Assembly (NCBI GenBank): GCA_038881895.1
Contig: JAVZOV010000001.1
Coordinates: forward strand, 62,001 to 126,000
DNA length: 64,000 nucleotides
Direction: 5' to 3'
From: Thermoprotei archaeon
GTDB lineage: Archaea; Thermoproteota; Thermoprotei; Gearchaeales; WAQG01
The position numbers and the translations under genes were made by a program. Below the pieces are notes generated by a model, which searched no databases, was not told the origin of the DNA, and saw only the letters and a program-made list of their open reading frames with translations. Each line of letters begins with the position of its first letter. Within the stretch, counting starts at the first letter, position 1. This document shows, piece after piece, positions 10,368 through 19,336 of this stretch.

Positions 10368-10630
10368 TGAGCTACCTCACAGCTGAAGCGGGAGTGCTTC
10401 CAGTGTCCAGGGCAGAGCTTTAGTCTTAACTCCTCATCTGCTGGTTTTGGGAGATTCACTATCTCCTATATCACGACCCTCATTAAGGCATGGACTATGT
10501 TTATACATGCGTTCAAATCTCTGTTTTCTGCATGAGAACCCGAATTTAGCAAGCGAGTTTCACATTTAAACTTTGCCCGTTCATCCCAGCAAAGCTCTAG
10601 GTTTTCTGGACATCCATTAGATAAAGAGCA
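10368..10630 (-). pseudogene. tnpB 3' remnant, family C
   Basis: Reading the minus strand from about 10625 downward gives a recognisable TnpB C-terminus: C-P-E-N-L-E-L-C-W, then K-F-K-C-E-T-R and A-E-N-R-D-L-N-A-C-I-N-I (RuvC-III motif), broken by an in-frame stop. It then runs to a right end, whose outer edge abuts the XPF stop codon. A matching right end occurs on the plus strand at 53197-53234. The 5' part is missing, cut off where the next element begins. Confidence 0.7.
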
Positions 10631-10705
10631 AACTTGACCATTGCCGTGGTCAACAGTTTTGGGATAGATAGGTTTAAATATTTGTTTAACTCTATTAACT
10701 CTTTG

Positions 10706-10891
10706 ATGGAAGAAGAACTACTTAGACCAAAGGATGTTGCAAAGAAGTTCGGTATCTCAGTTAAAACGCTTTGGAAGTGGCAAAGGAAAGGCATTATTAG
10801 AGCAGTTAGGCTCCCAACTGGCAAGCTCCGCTATCCTAAGAGCGAGGTTGAGAGATTATGGAGGCAGTTAAAAGCTACAGGATCCCAGTAG
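10706..10891 (+). CDS. MerR-type HTH protein (IS607 TnpA N-terminal domain only)
   Basis: 61 aa from ATG 10706 (the frame is open to 10634). The sequence L-R-P-K-D-V-A-K-K-F-G-I-S ... W-Q-R-K-G-I-I is the MerR/excisionase DNA-binding domain found at the N-terminus of IS607 serine transposases. The ~130-residue serine-recombinase domain that should follow is absent; the protein ends 34 bp inside tnpB. The same HTH-only form occurs with a very different TnpB at 50528, which argues against simple decay. Likely role: binding the element's left end or its promoter. Confidence 0.75.
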   Translation: MEEELLRPKDVAKKFGISVKTLWKWQRKGIIRAVRLPTGKLRYPKSEVERLWRQLKATGSQ

Positions 10892-12006
10892 AGATTCCGA
10901 AGGATTTAATCGAAGAATACTTCAAAGTTAAGCAGAAGGCTTTAGACGCAATATTCTCGCACGTTAAAATTTCCAAGAAGGCTCACCTCGAATTCGATAG
11001 AGAGGATAGGAGAGAGCTTAGAGATGAATTGCTACGGGAGTGGAAATACTCAAAGCATTACGTTGATTCAACAATGAACTCTGTCGTAGGACTTGTTAAA
11101 GGCTGGATAACATTATATAACAAGGGGAAAGCTGAAGGTAAGCCTGAGATAACTAAGAGGACAGTCTACATTAAGAGCACGCTCTTCAGCTTCAGAAACG
11201 GCATATTGAGGGTAAGCGTAGAACCTAGTAAGCGGTATCTTGAGGTTGACTTGAGTAAGTGTTCGTGGATTCCGAGAGACTTTGATAAAGTCGGTGGACT
11301 ACTTATGACTGAGAGGGAGCTTATAGTAACGGTTAAGAAGAGGGTTGAGCCGAAGGCGGAAAAGTGGGCATCATTTGACGTTAACTTAACGAACATAACG
11401 GCGTTCATAGGTGGCGAAATCAAGCGCTATGACTTAAGAGAGCTCTACCATATTCACAGAGTCTATGAAACTAAGCTGCAGAGGATACAAAAGTTATCTA
11501 AGATTAAGCCCAATACATCAAAGAGACTATTAGAGAAGTACTCTAGACGTGAGGGGAGTAGAGCCAAGGACTTCATGCACAAACTAACCACGCAGGTTGC
11601 GGGGGAGCTCAAGGAGAAGAGCTGCGGAGCAATACTTGAAAACCTGAAAGGTGTAAAGAGGCGAATCCTCAACAAGTCTAAAGACATGAACAGAAAGCTC
11701 TCGAAGTGGAGCGCAAGGACGTTTCAGCTCATGCTTGAATATAAGCTGAAGTGGCTTAACCTACCAGTAAAATACGTTAACCCAGCCAACTCATCTAAAA
11801 CTTGCCCAGCCTGCTCAGGAAGCATGGCTTCCTATCTGGGCAGGATGATGAAATGCGAAGAATGCGGGTTAACAATGGATAGAGATATCATAGCGGTGTT
11901 GAACCTTCAGATGCGGGGAGAAGGGTTCCCCCAGAGAGACCCCGATGAGCTAATCGAGGGGGAAGGGTTAAGTAGGAATAAAAGCAACATATGCATTCCT
12001 ACTTAA
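10858..12006 (+). CDS. tnpB: TnpB-family RNA-guided nuclease (IS607-associated)
   Basis: 382 aa, intact. RuvC-I Asp is in S-F-D-V-N-L, RuvC-II Glu in A-I-L-E-N-L-K-G, RuvC-III in M-D-R-D-I-I-A-V-L-N. The zinc finger is C-P-A-C ... C-E-E-C. The usual Asn after the RuvC-III Asp is Ile. TnpB proteins cut DNA using a guide RNA from the element's 3' end. It overlaps the HTH gene by 34 bp. With the catalytic residues present, it is a candidate active nuclease rather than a TldR-type repressor. Confidence 0.88.
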   Translation: MEAVKSYRIPVEIPKDLIEEYFKVKQKALDAIFSHVKISKKAHLEFDREDRRELRDELLREWKYSKHYVDSTMNSVVGLVKGWITLYNKGKAEGKPEITKRTVYIKSTLFSFRNGILRVSVEPSKRYLEVDLSKCSWIPRDFDKVGGLLMTERELIVTVKKRVEPKAEKWASFDVNLTNITAFIGGEIKRYDLRELYHIHRVYETKLQRIQKLSKIKPNTSKRLLEKYSRREGSRAKDFMHKLTTQVAGELKEKSCGAILENLKGVKRRILNKSKDMNRKLSKWSARTFQLMLEYKLKWLNLPVKYVNPANSSKTCPACSGSMASYLGRMMKCEECGLTMDRDIIAVLNLQMRGEGFPQRDPDELIEGEGLSRNKSNICIPT

Positions 12007-12071
12007 TCCAGAACCCATGAGGCAGAGAATTTTATACCTTGTTTTTATTAAGATGGTGTGGTGTAATAACA

Positions 12072-13433
12072 ATGCATCATACATTCAGAGATTTTATAAC
12101 AGAAAACAGGAAAAGAGGTGAGGTAATTGACATTGAAAATCGTATTTCAAGAGATTATGAGGCTGCTGCTATATTAAAAAAACTAGATGGTGGTCCAATA
12201 GTATTTTTTCATAATCTAGATGGATATAAGGCAGTTGGTAATGTTGTAAGTACACGAGAAAGGTTATATAGATCAATAGGGGTAAATGAAGAAAATTATC
12301 ATAAAAAATTAAGTGACGCTATGGATTCACCGATTTCTCCTGAAGTTACGGGGAAGCCAAACGAATTATCTTTAAGAAACATTACTCTTAGGGATTTACC
12401 AGTGTTGAGACATTTTAAGGAGGATGCTGGATACTATATAACATCTGGAGTTGTTACTGCAAAAAGTGTGAAACATGGTTTTCTTAATTCATCGATACAC
12501 AGGCTTCTCATACTCGATGAGAAACGAATGGCAATTAGAGTTGTTCCTAGGCATCTTTATACTATGATTAATGAAGCTAGAGAAAAAAATCAGAAATTAC
12601 CTATATCAGTGGTTATTGGTGTTCATCCAGCAGTAATGATAGCTGCCAGTTCATCCCCTTCTTATGGTATAGATCATTTCAGTGTTGCTAATAAATTATT
12701 GAACGGAATGTTAAAGGTTTTTGAGTTGCCTAATGGTTCTAGAGCACCAATTGATTCTGAAATTGTTATTGAAGGTTATATAGATCCAAATGAAGTTGTT
12801 GACGAGGGTCCTTTTACTGATCTTACTGGAACGCCAGACATCGTTAGGAAACAACCAGTTGTTTACGTTACATCTATTTACACAAGAGACGATCCATGGT
12901 ATTATGCATTAGTACCTAGTAGTCGTGATCATATGTTTTTTATGGGTTTTTCAAGAGAAGCACAAATTAAGAATTATATAGAAAAAATTGTACCAAGCGT
13001 AAAGAAGGTAAGACTTACTGAGGGAGGATGCGGCTGGTTAATTTGCGTGGCATCAATAATTAAAATTCGTGAAGGTGATGGAAAAAATGTTTTAATGGCT
13101 TGTTTTGCTGCTCATCCATCATTGAAGATAGCTATAGTTGTTGATGATGATATTGATCCTGATGATCCAAAACAGGTTGAATGGGCGTTAGCTACACGTT
13201 TACAACCATCAACAGGAACTATAGTAATTCCTTCAGCCACAGTCTCGTCTCTGGATCCTTCAAGTAATCAAGAACAGTCAGTAGGTAGCAAGTTAGGTCT
13301 GGATGCTACAAGGACATTATTAAAACCTAAAGAGAAATTTATGAGGTCTACAATACCTATAAATGATGAACAACTTAATAAATTAATAGGTGATAGTATT
13401 GTATCTTACAAAAGAAGAAGAGAGCATACTTAA
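12072..13433 (+). CDS. UbiD-family decarboxylase, probable anhydromevalonate phosphate decarboxylase
   Basis: 453 aa, full length for UbiD. Conserved segments include V-V-I-G-V-H-P-A, the E-G-Y-I-D-P region and E-G-P-F-T-D-L-T-G where UbiD proteins have E-G-P-F. These enzymes use prenylated FMN. The two following genes encode both parts of an aconitase-X dehydratase, the exact partner set of the archaeal mevalonate pathway (phosphomevalonate dehydratase plus this decarboxylase giving isopentenyl phosphate). Start set at ATG 12072, preceded by a GGTG ribosome site, rather than the upstream frame opening at 12039. Confidence 0.83.
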   Translation: MHHTFRDFITENRKRGEVIDIENRISRDYEAAAILKKLDGGPIVFFHNLDGYKAVGNVVSTRERLYRSIGVNEENYHKKLSDAMDSPISPEVTGKPNELSLRNITLRDLPVLRHFKEDAGYYITSGVVTAKSVKHGFLNSSIHRLLILDEKRMAIRVVPRHLYTMINEAREKNQKLPISVVIGVHPAVMIAASSSPSYGIDHFSVANKLLNGMLKVFELPNGSRAPIDSEIVIEGYIDPNEVVDEGPFTDLTGTPDIVRKQPVVYVTSIYTRDDPWYYALVPSSRDHMFFMGFSREAQIKNYIEKIVPSVKKVRLTEGGCGWLICVASIIKIREGDGKNVLMACFAAHPSLKIAIVVDDDIDPDDPKQVEWALATRLQPSTGTIVIPSATVSSLDPSSNQEQSVGSKLGLDATRTLLKPKEKFMRSTIPINDEQLNKLIGDSIVSYKRRREHT

Positions 13434-14568
13434 CGGTGAAAAAGGTGAAGGATTACGCAAAATGATGAAACTAGTTATCGGACTGGCAACTGTAGCAGGC
13501 GCTGAAAGATTAATTAAAATAGAAAGTGCGCATGTCTCAGGTATATCTTATGAGAACATTGGTGATGAAGGACTGTCATTTTTGGAATGGCTTATGAAAG
13601 AAAATGTCCACGTATCGGTTCCTACTACAATAAATCCAGGCGCCATCGATCTACAACAATGGAAATCTACTGGTGTTAGTGAAGATTATTATGAGAAACA
13701 AAAAAGAATTGTAGATGCATATATAAAATTGGGTGCGAAACCTACATTAAGCTGTACACCGTATTTTTTGGATAATGTGCCGTCCCCTGGTTCTCATTTA
13801 GCTTGGGCTGAATCGTCGGCAGTGATCTATGCAAACACGTTCCTTAATGTTTACACTAATAAAGAGAGTGGGCTTTCAGCTCTTGCTGCAGCCGTAATTG
13901 GCAAGACTGGATATTATGGACTTCATTTAGATGAGAACAGAAAACCGAAAGTTATCGTTAAGGTCAAAGTTGATCTTTCCTCTTCACTTGATTTTGGTAT
14001 TTTAGGTTATAGAATAGGTGAATTGGTTGGCGATAGCATTCCTGCCATAATAGGAGCAATGCCTAAGTCAATTTCTGATCAAAAACAATTTTCTGCTGGG
14101 CTTTCCGCATCAGGAACTATAGGTATGGTTAAGTTTTTAGATAATACGGTGGAAGCTGAGGATAAAATTGAAATTGATGAGAAAGAGATGATGAATGTTA
14201 GAGCTAGGTTTACTTCGTTAGATATTGACGCTGTGTATCTTGGTTGTCCACATTTATCGCTTCTGGAGCTAAGAGAACTAGCAAGTTTGTTGGGTAAAAG
14301 AAGAGTAAAACAAGGAAAATCACTACTATTATATACATCGATTTCTGCCTATAAGATCGCTTATGAAGAAGGTTTTATAAAAGTTATAGAAAAGAGTGGA
14401 GCAAAGGTTTTTGCAGGAGCTTGTCCTGTTTTTAATCCGAAAAAATCAAATGGTGTTATAGGAACTGATGCAATAAAGACAGCACACTATCTTAACGTAT
14501 CAAAAGGTGCACGGATATGTATCACGGAGAATATGTCTCTTATCGAATCAGTGACTGAAGTGATATAA
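13399..14568 (+). CDS. Phosphomevalonate dehydratase large subunit (aconitase X)
   Basis: 389 aa from TTG 13399 (M-Y-L-T-K-E-E-E, the family's usual start); GTG 13390 is also in frame. The aconitase-X catalytic domain is recognisable from A-H-V-S-G-I-S-Y, the K-P-T-x-S-C-T-P-Y-F-L cysteine region, G-C-P-H-L-S and A-G-A-C-P-V-F. These cysteines bind an Fe-S cluster in the characterised enzyme. It overlaps the UbiD gene by about 35 bp and is 1 bp from the small-subunit gene, so all three should be one transcript. Confidence 0.88.
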   Translation: MYLTKEEESILNGEKGEGLRKMMKLVIGLATVAGAERLIKIESAHVSGISYENIGDEGLSFLEWLMKENVHVSVPTTINPGAIDLQQWKSTGVSEDYYEKQKRIVDAYIKLGAKPTLSCTPYFLDNVPSPGSHLAWAESSAVIYANTFLNVYTNKESGLSALAAAVIGKTGYYGLHLDENRKPKVIVKVKVDLSSSLDFGILGYRIGELVGDSIPAIIGAMPKSISDQKQFSAGLSASGTIGMVKFLDNTVEAEDKIEIDEKEMMNVRARFTSLDIDAVYLGCPHLSLLELRELASLLGKRRVKQGKSLLLYTSISAYKIAYEEGFIKVIEKSGAKVFAGACPVFNPKKSNGVIGTDAIKTAHYLNVSKGARICITENMSLIESVTEVI

Positions 14569-14569
14569 A

Positions 14570-14968
14570 ATGATTTTGAAAGGTAGAGTAATAAATTCTG
14601 GTAATGCTGAAGGCCTTGCATTAGTCTCTCAGAAGCCTATTTCATTTTTAGGCGACGTAAATAAGGAAAATGGGTTTGTGGTTAACAAAGAAAGTGATAT
14701 TTATGGTGAGATGCTAAAAGATAGGGTTTTAGTTGTTCCACTAGGACGAGGTTCTACTGTTGGATCATGGATAATTTATGCGTTAAAGAAAAAGGGATTA
14801 GCGCCAAGTGCAATACTGATGGAGAGATCGGATTTAATAATTGCGTCAGGATGCATAGTATCGGATATTCCATTGCTTGATAATTTTAACATACCAATAC
14901 ACAAAATTATTAGGACTGGTGATAGACTACGAATATTAGATGATGGAACTGTTATTGTGAATCCTTAA
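14570..14968 (+). CDS. Phosphomevalonate dehydratase small subunit (aconitase X swivel domain)
   Basis: 132 aa, DUF126/aconitase-X swivel family. Hallmarks are the N-terminal G-N-A-E-G, the V-P-L-G-R-G-S-T-V-G-S loop and the A-P-S-A-I segment. It completes the dehydratase that makes trans-anhydromevalonate 5-phosphate. The 3' end overlaps the convergent HD-domain gene by 4 bp. Confidence 0.88.
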   Translation: MILKGRVINSGNAEGLALVSQKPISFLGDVNKENGFVVNKESDIYGEMLKDRVLVVPLGRGSTVGSWIIYALKKKGLAPSAILMERSDLIIASGCIVSDIPLLDNFNIPIHKIIRTGDRLRILDDGTVIVNP

Positions 14969-16263
14969 ACGGATATCCTACCTGATACTGTTGGTGATCC
15001 GAACAACTTTGAACATGCTTGATGCACCGCTTCTCTATTTTCTTTATCAGTGTATACTCTTAAGATATTTAAGTACCCTTTTAAAACATCTATTACACGA
15101 GAAACTTCTGAAACATAGTATGTGCGTAATTCACCGTCAGTTTTTACAATAGGGATTTCAGTTGGATCGGCTTCAAAACTGCCATGATAAGGTACTGATG
15201 GAAGTGAAGGAGCATCAATATAAATGGATTCCGGGCTCACACCTGCCATGCTTGATATTTCTTCTGTAGTTTTGCGCATAATATTTTCGTTAGACAGTAT
15301 TTTTACTATGAACTCGTCCCCTATTATGTACTTCTTTTCATATGCCATTTTTATCAAATCTCTAGACTGAATCCTTTTTAGCATCTGACCCCCTTTGGTG
15401 CTTTCTGAAATTATAGACCATAATGTGTAATCATCCAACTTAAGATATTCTTCTGGCATATCAAATTTTAAAAGTCCATTTTCCTCCACAGCCATTTCTA
15501 GTGCTCGTATGAACATTAACTGGGCACCTCTAATAGTCTTGTGATAATAAATAGATTCAAATGATTTTACTCTTGATATTATAACCATCTCAAGCACTGA
15601 AAGAGCTGTCATATTCACTGCTAATTTATCATCAATTATCTCCATAGTATAAATAAGGCGTTCAACATCTATGCTACCATAACCTGCGCCTGTATGGTAG
15701 TTATCTCTTCTTATAAAATCAAGTTTATCAGCGTCCACGGCGCTTCTTATGATTTGTTTCATATAAGCTGGTTTATTACTCTTACCTCTTAGTGCTAATC
15801 CTGCAATCTCTTTTGGATCATATCCTAATTTCGATATTATGTCGGCTAATTCAGACTTTAGTATAATCCATTCACCAATATTTTCGTGATCTTTTTTTAA
15901 GTATTTTTCCAAGTAGTGCTCAAAAAGATGGGAAAACGGACCATGCCCGATATCATGTAAAAGTGCAGAATATCTTATCAGGGAGCCATCATCCTTAGAC
16001 ACTTCAATAGGTAAGTTTTTAGCAATTTCAGTAGCCACATGCATGACTCCTAAAGAATGCTCGAATCGTGTGTGAACTGCTCCAGGATATACTATATCTG
16101 CTAAAGAAAGCTGCTTTAACCTTCTTAATCTTTGAACTGGAAAACTATCAATGAGAAGCCTATCCTCGTTAGTAATTTTGATATAACCCCATATCGGATC
16201 TTTTATATAACTCCAATAATCTCTAACCATTCTAATCAATAATTCTAATATTTTTAGCCACAA
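14965..16263 (-). CDS. HD-superfamily phosphohydrolase (dGTPase/SAMHD1-like)
   Basis: 432 aa. Metal-binding HD motifs are visible at residues 64-69 (H-T-R-F-E-H) and 103-107 (H-D-I-G-H), followed by G-P-F-S-H and a later D-A-D-K-L-D. This arrangement is typical of dNTP triphosphohydrolase-like archaeal HD proteins. It is 6 bp downstream of thymidylate kinase on the same strand, consistent with a nucleotide-pool role. ATG at residue 12 (M-V-R-D-Y-W) is an alternative start. Confidence 0.85.
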   Translation of the reverse strand: MWLKILELLIRMVRDYWSYIKDPIWGYIKITNEDRLLIDSFPVQRLRRLKQLSLADIVYPGAVHTRFEHSLGVMHVATEIAKNLPIEVSKDDGSLIRYSALLHDIGHGPFSHLFEHYLEKYLKKDHENIGEWIILKSELADIISKLGYDPKEIAGLALRGKSNKPAYMKQIIRSAVDADKLDFIRRDNYHTGAGYGSIDVERLIYTMEIIDDKLAVNMTALSVLEMVIISRVKSFESIYYHKTIRGAQLMFIRALEMAVEENGLLKFDMPEEYLKLDDYTLWSIISESTKGGQMLKRIQSRDLIKMAYEKKYIIGDEFIVKILSNENIMRKTTEEISSMAGVSPESIYIDAPSLPSVPYHGSFEADPTEIPIVKTDGELRTYYVSEVSRVIDVLKGYLNILRVYTDKENREAVHQACSKLFGSPTVSGRISV

Positions 16264-16269
16264 ATAAAT

Positions 16270-16881
16270 TTATTTTAAGATATAACCTCTCTGTTCCAAA
16301 AGAAGTTTGATCAAGTTAACTATTCTATTGTGTGATTCCTCCACGCTATCACCTGTATATATAACTGGGTATCCTTTCTCTATAGCTCTTTCTAATAATT
16401 TTCTACGTACTTTCTTAAGAAAATTCTTCGTTTCATAACGATCTGTAAGATTGGGTTTTCTAGTAAGCGAAATTTCTGGTTCTACATCAAGAATTATAGT
16501 TAGGTCAGGTTCTATAGCATATTTATTTAAAATATGAATCCATTTTTGACTTAATCCTTGCGCTGACTGATAGGCCATGCTTGATTCTTTGTATCTATCT
16601 GAAACAACAAAGATACCATCGTTAAGAGCAGGCATTATCATATCGTAAACATGTTCAACACGATCTGCGGCAAATAGTAATGCATCGACTGCCGGGTGAG
16701 AAACAGTGGGTGATTTAAGTTTTTTCTTTATAAGGACTCCTATTTCACCTGTTGTTGGTTCTTTGGTTAGTAGTACTCGAAACCCCTGTTTCTCAAGCCA
16801 TTGTGCTAAAAGATTAGACTGGGTCGTGTTACCAGCACCATCAATACCTTCAAACACAATAAATAATCCTTTTCGAGACAT
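16270..16881 (-). CDS. tmk: Thymidylate kinase (dTMP kinase), variant P-loop
   Basis: 203 aa, normal length. The fold is clear from F-E-G-I-D-G-A-G, the D-R-Y region (S-D-R-Y-K-E-S) and L-D-V-E-P-E. The P-loop reads G-x-D-G-A-G-N-T-T: the universally used Walker A lysine (residue 18) is asparagine, from codon AAC. Other active-site segments look intact. It probably still phosphorylates dTMP, or has shifted in activity. It is co-transcribed with the downstream HD hydrolase. Confidence 0.85.
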   Translation of the reverse strand: MSRKGLFIVFEGIDGAGNTTQSNLLAQWLEKQGFRVLLTKEPTTGEIGVLIKKKLKSPTVSHPAVDALLFAADRVEHVYDMIMPALNDGIFVVSDRYKESSMAYQSAQGLSQKWIHILNKYAIEPDLTIILDVEPEISLTRKPNLTDRYETKNFLKKVRRKLLERAIEKGYPVIYTGDSVEESHNRIVNLIKLLLEQRGYILK

Positions 16882-16992
16882 GAACTAATCCCATTACAAA
16901 GTATTTTGTAATGCTTTTAAATCCTTCCTTAAGAATAGTGAAACGTAAGAATATTCAATGTTATATAGTTTTTCGCATATATTATTTGTGGT

Positions 16993-19311
16993 GTGAAAAC
17001 ACTACAAAGTATTTATGATTCTAGATTATTGAGGTCTGAGCTTATCGAGCGTAGATTATATCAAGAAAACATAGCACAAACATGTATCAATCACGATACT
17101 TTAGTCATACTACCTACTGGGTTAGGAAAAACGTTAATAGCAGTCTTAATTGCGGCAAGGATTCTTGAAGAAAATCCCGAATCACAAATCTTAATTATGG
17201 CTCCAACTAAACCTTTGGTTGAACAGCACGCACGAGTTTTTAGTGATTTGCTGAAGATTGATTGGAAAAAAATAGTCGTGATGACTGGTGAGGTTCTTCC
17301 AGAAAAACGTTCCAAAATGTGGCGAAATGCTGTAATAATTTCAGCAACACCTCAGGTCGTTCAAAATGATGTAATTGCTGGTAGATGTGATGTGAGACGC
17401 TTGTCTTTAGTAGTTTTTGATGAAGCTCACAGGGCGCTCGGAGACTATCCTTATGTTTTTATTGCTAAGTACATTCGCTCAAGGAATCCTAAAGCACGCC
17501 TAGTTGGTTTAACAGCATCACCGGGATCTACAAAGGAACAAATACTAGAGGTTATGAATAACCTTATTATAAATCGAATAGAAGCACGAAGTGAACGTGA
17601 TCCTGACGTTTTACCTTACGTTAAGCCTGTAGATATAGAATGGCTAACGTGTGAAATGACCCCAATAATGCAGAAAGCTAGAACATTAATTTTAAACATG
17701 ATGAACGAATTAAGAGAAAAACTCCTGTCATTGGGCATAACACTTCCACCAGCCTCTGAACTAAAAAAGCGTGAACTGTTAGAATTAAAAACTAAAGTGA
17801 TTGAACATGAAAACGAATTAGGAGAGAATATAAAGTTAGTTTATGCTATCGTTAATAATTTAATTAGGCTTGAACACATGCTAGAGTTATTAGAAATACA
17901 GGGTATAAAACCTCTTAGAGAATTTATAGTAAACATAGAAACATTAGCTTCTAGAAGTGGTGCAACAGGAGCCATAAAAATGTTAGTCAAAAATAGGAAT
18001 TGGATGGAACTCTCTAATTTGGTTAAATTACCTGGCAATGAAGAGCATCCTAAGGTTAATTTATTAAAAAATCTGCTTAAGGAAATATACACATCAAATC
18101 CAAACGTACGAGGTATTGTGTTTACTACGATCAGAAGTGGTGTTAAAATGATTCTGGATGCTATCTCAGATATTCTCAACATTAAGGCTGAACGATTTGT
18201 AGGACAAGCTGATAAACTAGATAAGGGAATGAGCCAAAAAGAACAAATAAGAGTATTAGAGGAATTTAAAAATGGAGAAATAAATTTACTCATAGCGACA
18301 AACGTAGGTGAAGAAGGATTAGACGTGTCTGAATGTAACTTTGTCATTTTCTATGATAACCCTCCAAGTGCCATAAGAATAGTTCAACGTATGGGCCGCA
18401 CGGGGAGAAAATTTCCAGGCAGAGTTTACGTACTCCTAACTAAAGGTACACGCGATGAACGTTACTATTGGGCTGGATTACAAAGAAAACGCACAATGAG
18501 AACTCTTATAAGAGAGCTTAGTAATAATAAAAATGTAATTATGGGAAAAATTGAGCAAACAAACATTGAAAAAACTAAAACCACGAGCCAAGAGCTTATC
18601 CGAGCTACACAACCTCAGACTACAATACAATCTAAGGTTTCTTTGCAAACTCAGTCACAGGAAGAACAACTTACCATATATGTGGATAACAGAGAACTAC
18701 AATCAGATATAGCTAAAGAATTGATACTACGCGGTGTTGATGTGAGACCTGTAAATCTTGAAATAGGTGATTATGTATTATCAGATGAAGTTGTGGTTGA
18801 AAGAAAAACAGCTGAAGATTTCGCGAAATCAATAATAGATAAAAGAATTTTTAACCAAATAATCAATATGCGTGATGCGTATTCAAAACCGGTATTATTA
18901 ATTGAGGGGTCAACATTATACGCTCCTATCATAAACGCTGAGGCTGTAAGAGGAGCCATTGCGAGTATAATTGTCGATTTCGGTGTACCAGTTATAAATG
19001 TAAAAGATGCCAATGAAGCCGCATCATTGTTCATTTCAATAGCCAAGCGTGAACAGATGGAAAAGCGCAAACAACCAACGATCAAAAGTGGAAAAAGACC
19101 AATCACACTAAAAGAACAACAAGAAACAGTTGTAGCTAGCTTACCCAATATAGACCTTACATTAGCAAAACGACTTTTAAAAAGATTCAGATCTGTAATA
19201 AACGTTTTTAATGCTTCAAAAGAAGAGCTTATGAAAGTTGAAGGGATAGGTGAGAAGATTTCCAATAAGATCAGAGAAGTCTTGGATTCAGAATACAAAA
19301 ATGAAGATTAA
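16993..19311 (+). CDS. hef: Hef-type helicase-nuclease (FANCM/XPF-like)
   Basis: 772 aa from GTG 16993. The SF2 helicase half has Walker A at residues 41-47 (P-T-G-L-G-K-T), F-D-E-A-H near 145 and Q-R-M-G-R-T-G-R near 470. The XPF nuclease half (about 560-700) carries V-E-R-K-T-A-E-D, and helix-hairpin-helix repeats follow (about 715-765). Hef processes stalled forks and branched DNA. It is the classic euryarchaeal arrangement; here it coexists with a short XPF at 9699. A decayed family A transposon end begins 25 bp after its stop codon. Confidence 0.93.
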   Translation: MKTLQSIYDSRLLRSELIERRLYQENIAQTCINHDTLVILPTGLGKTLIAVLIAARILEENPESQILIMAPTKPLVEQHARVFSDLLKIDWKKIVVMTGEVLPEKRSKMWRNAVIISATPQVVQNDVIAGRCDVRRLSLVVFDEAHRALGDYPYVFIAKYIRSRNPKARLVGLTASPGSTKEQILEVMNNLIINRIEARSERDPDVLPYVKPVDIEWLTCEMTPIMQKARTLILNMMNELREKLLSLGITLPPASELKKRELLELKTKVIEHENELGENIKLVYAIVNNLIRLEHMLELLEIQGIKPLREFIVNIETLASRSGATGAIKMLVKNRNWMELSNLVKLPGNEEHPKVNLLKNLLKEIYTSNPNVRGIVFTTIRSGVKMILDAISDILNIKAERFVGQADKLDKGMSQKEQIRVLEEFKNGEINLLIATNVGEEGLDVSECNFVIFYDNPPSAIRIVQRMGRTGRKFPGRVYVLLTKGTRDERYYWAGLQRKRTMRTLIRELSNNKNVIMGKIEQTNIEKTKTTSQELIRATQPQTTIQSKVSLQTQSQEEQLTIYVDNRELQSDIAKELILRGVDVRPVNLEIGDYVLSDEVVVERKTAEDFAKSIIDKRIFNQIINMRDAYSKPVLLIEGSTLYAPIINAEAVRGAIASIIVDFGVPVINVKDANEAASLFISIAKREQMEKRKQPTIKSGKRPITLKEQQETVVASLPNIDLTLAKRLLKRFRSVINVFNASKEELMKVEGIGEKISNKIREVLDSEYKNED

Positions 19312-19336
19312 AGATAAAAACGTTCATGCTTTATTA

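Larger units (their letters stand above)
10639..12020 (+). mobile_element. IS607-like element B1 (HTH + TnpB)
   Basis: Boundaries come from comparison with copy B2: both start at ATTGCCGTGGTCAACAG and both end shortly after CAGAACCC. It encodes a MerR-type HTH protein and an overlapping TnpB but no recombinase. It is inserted into the family C tnpB remnant, so it arrived later than that element. Confidence 0.8.

Noticed and set aside
10858-12006. B1 TnpB as a nuclease-dead TldR-type repressor
   Set aside because: All three RuvC acids and the zinc finger are present.
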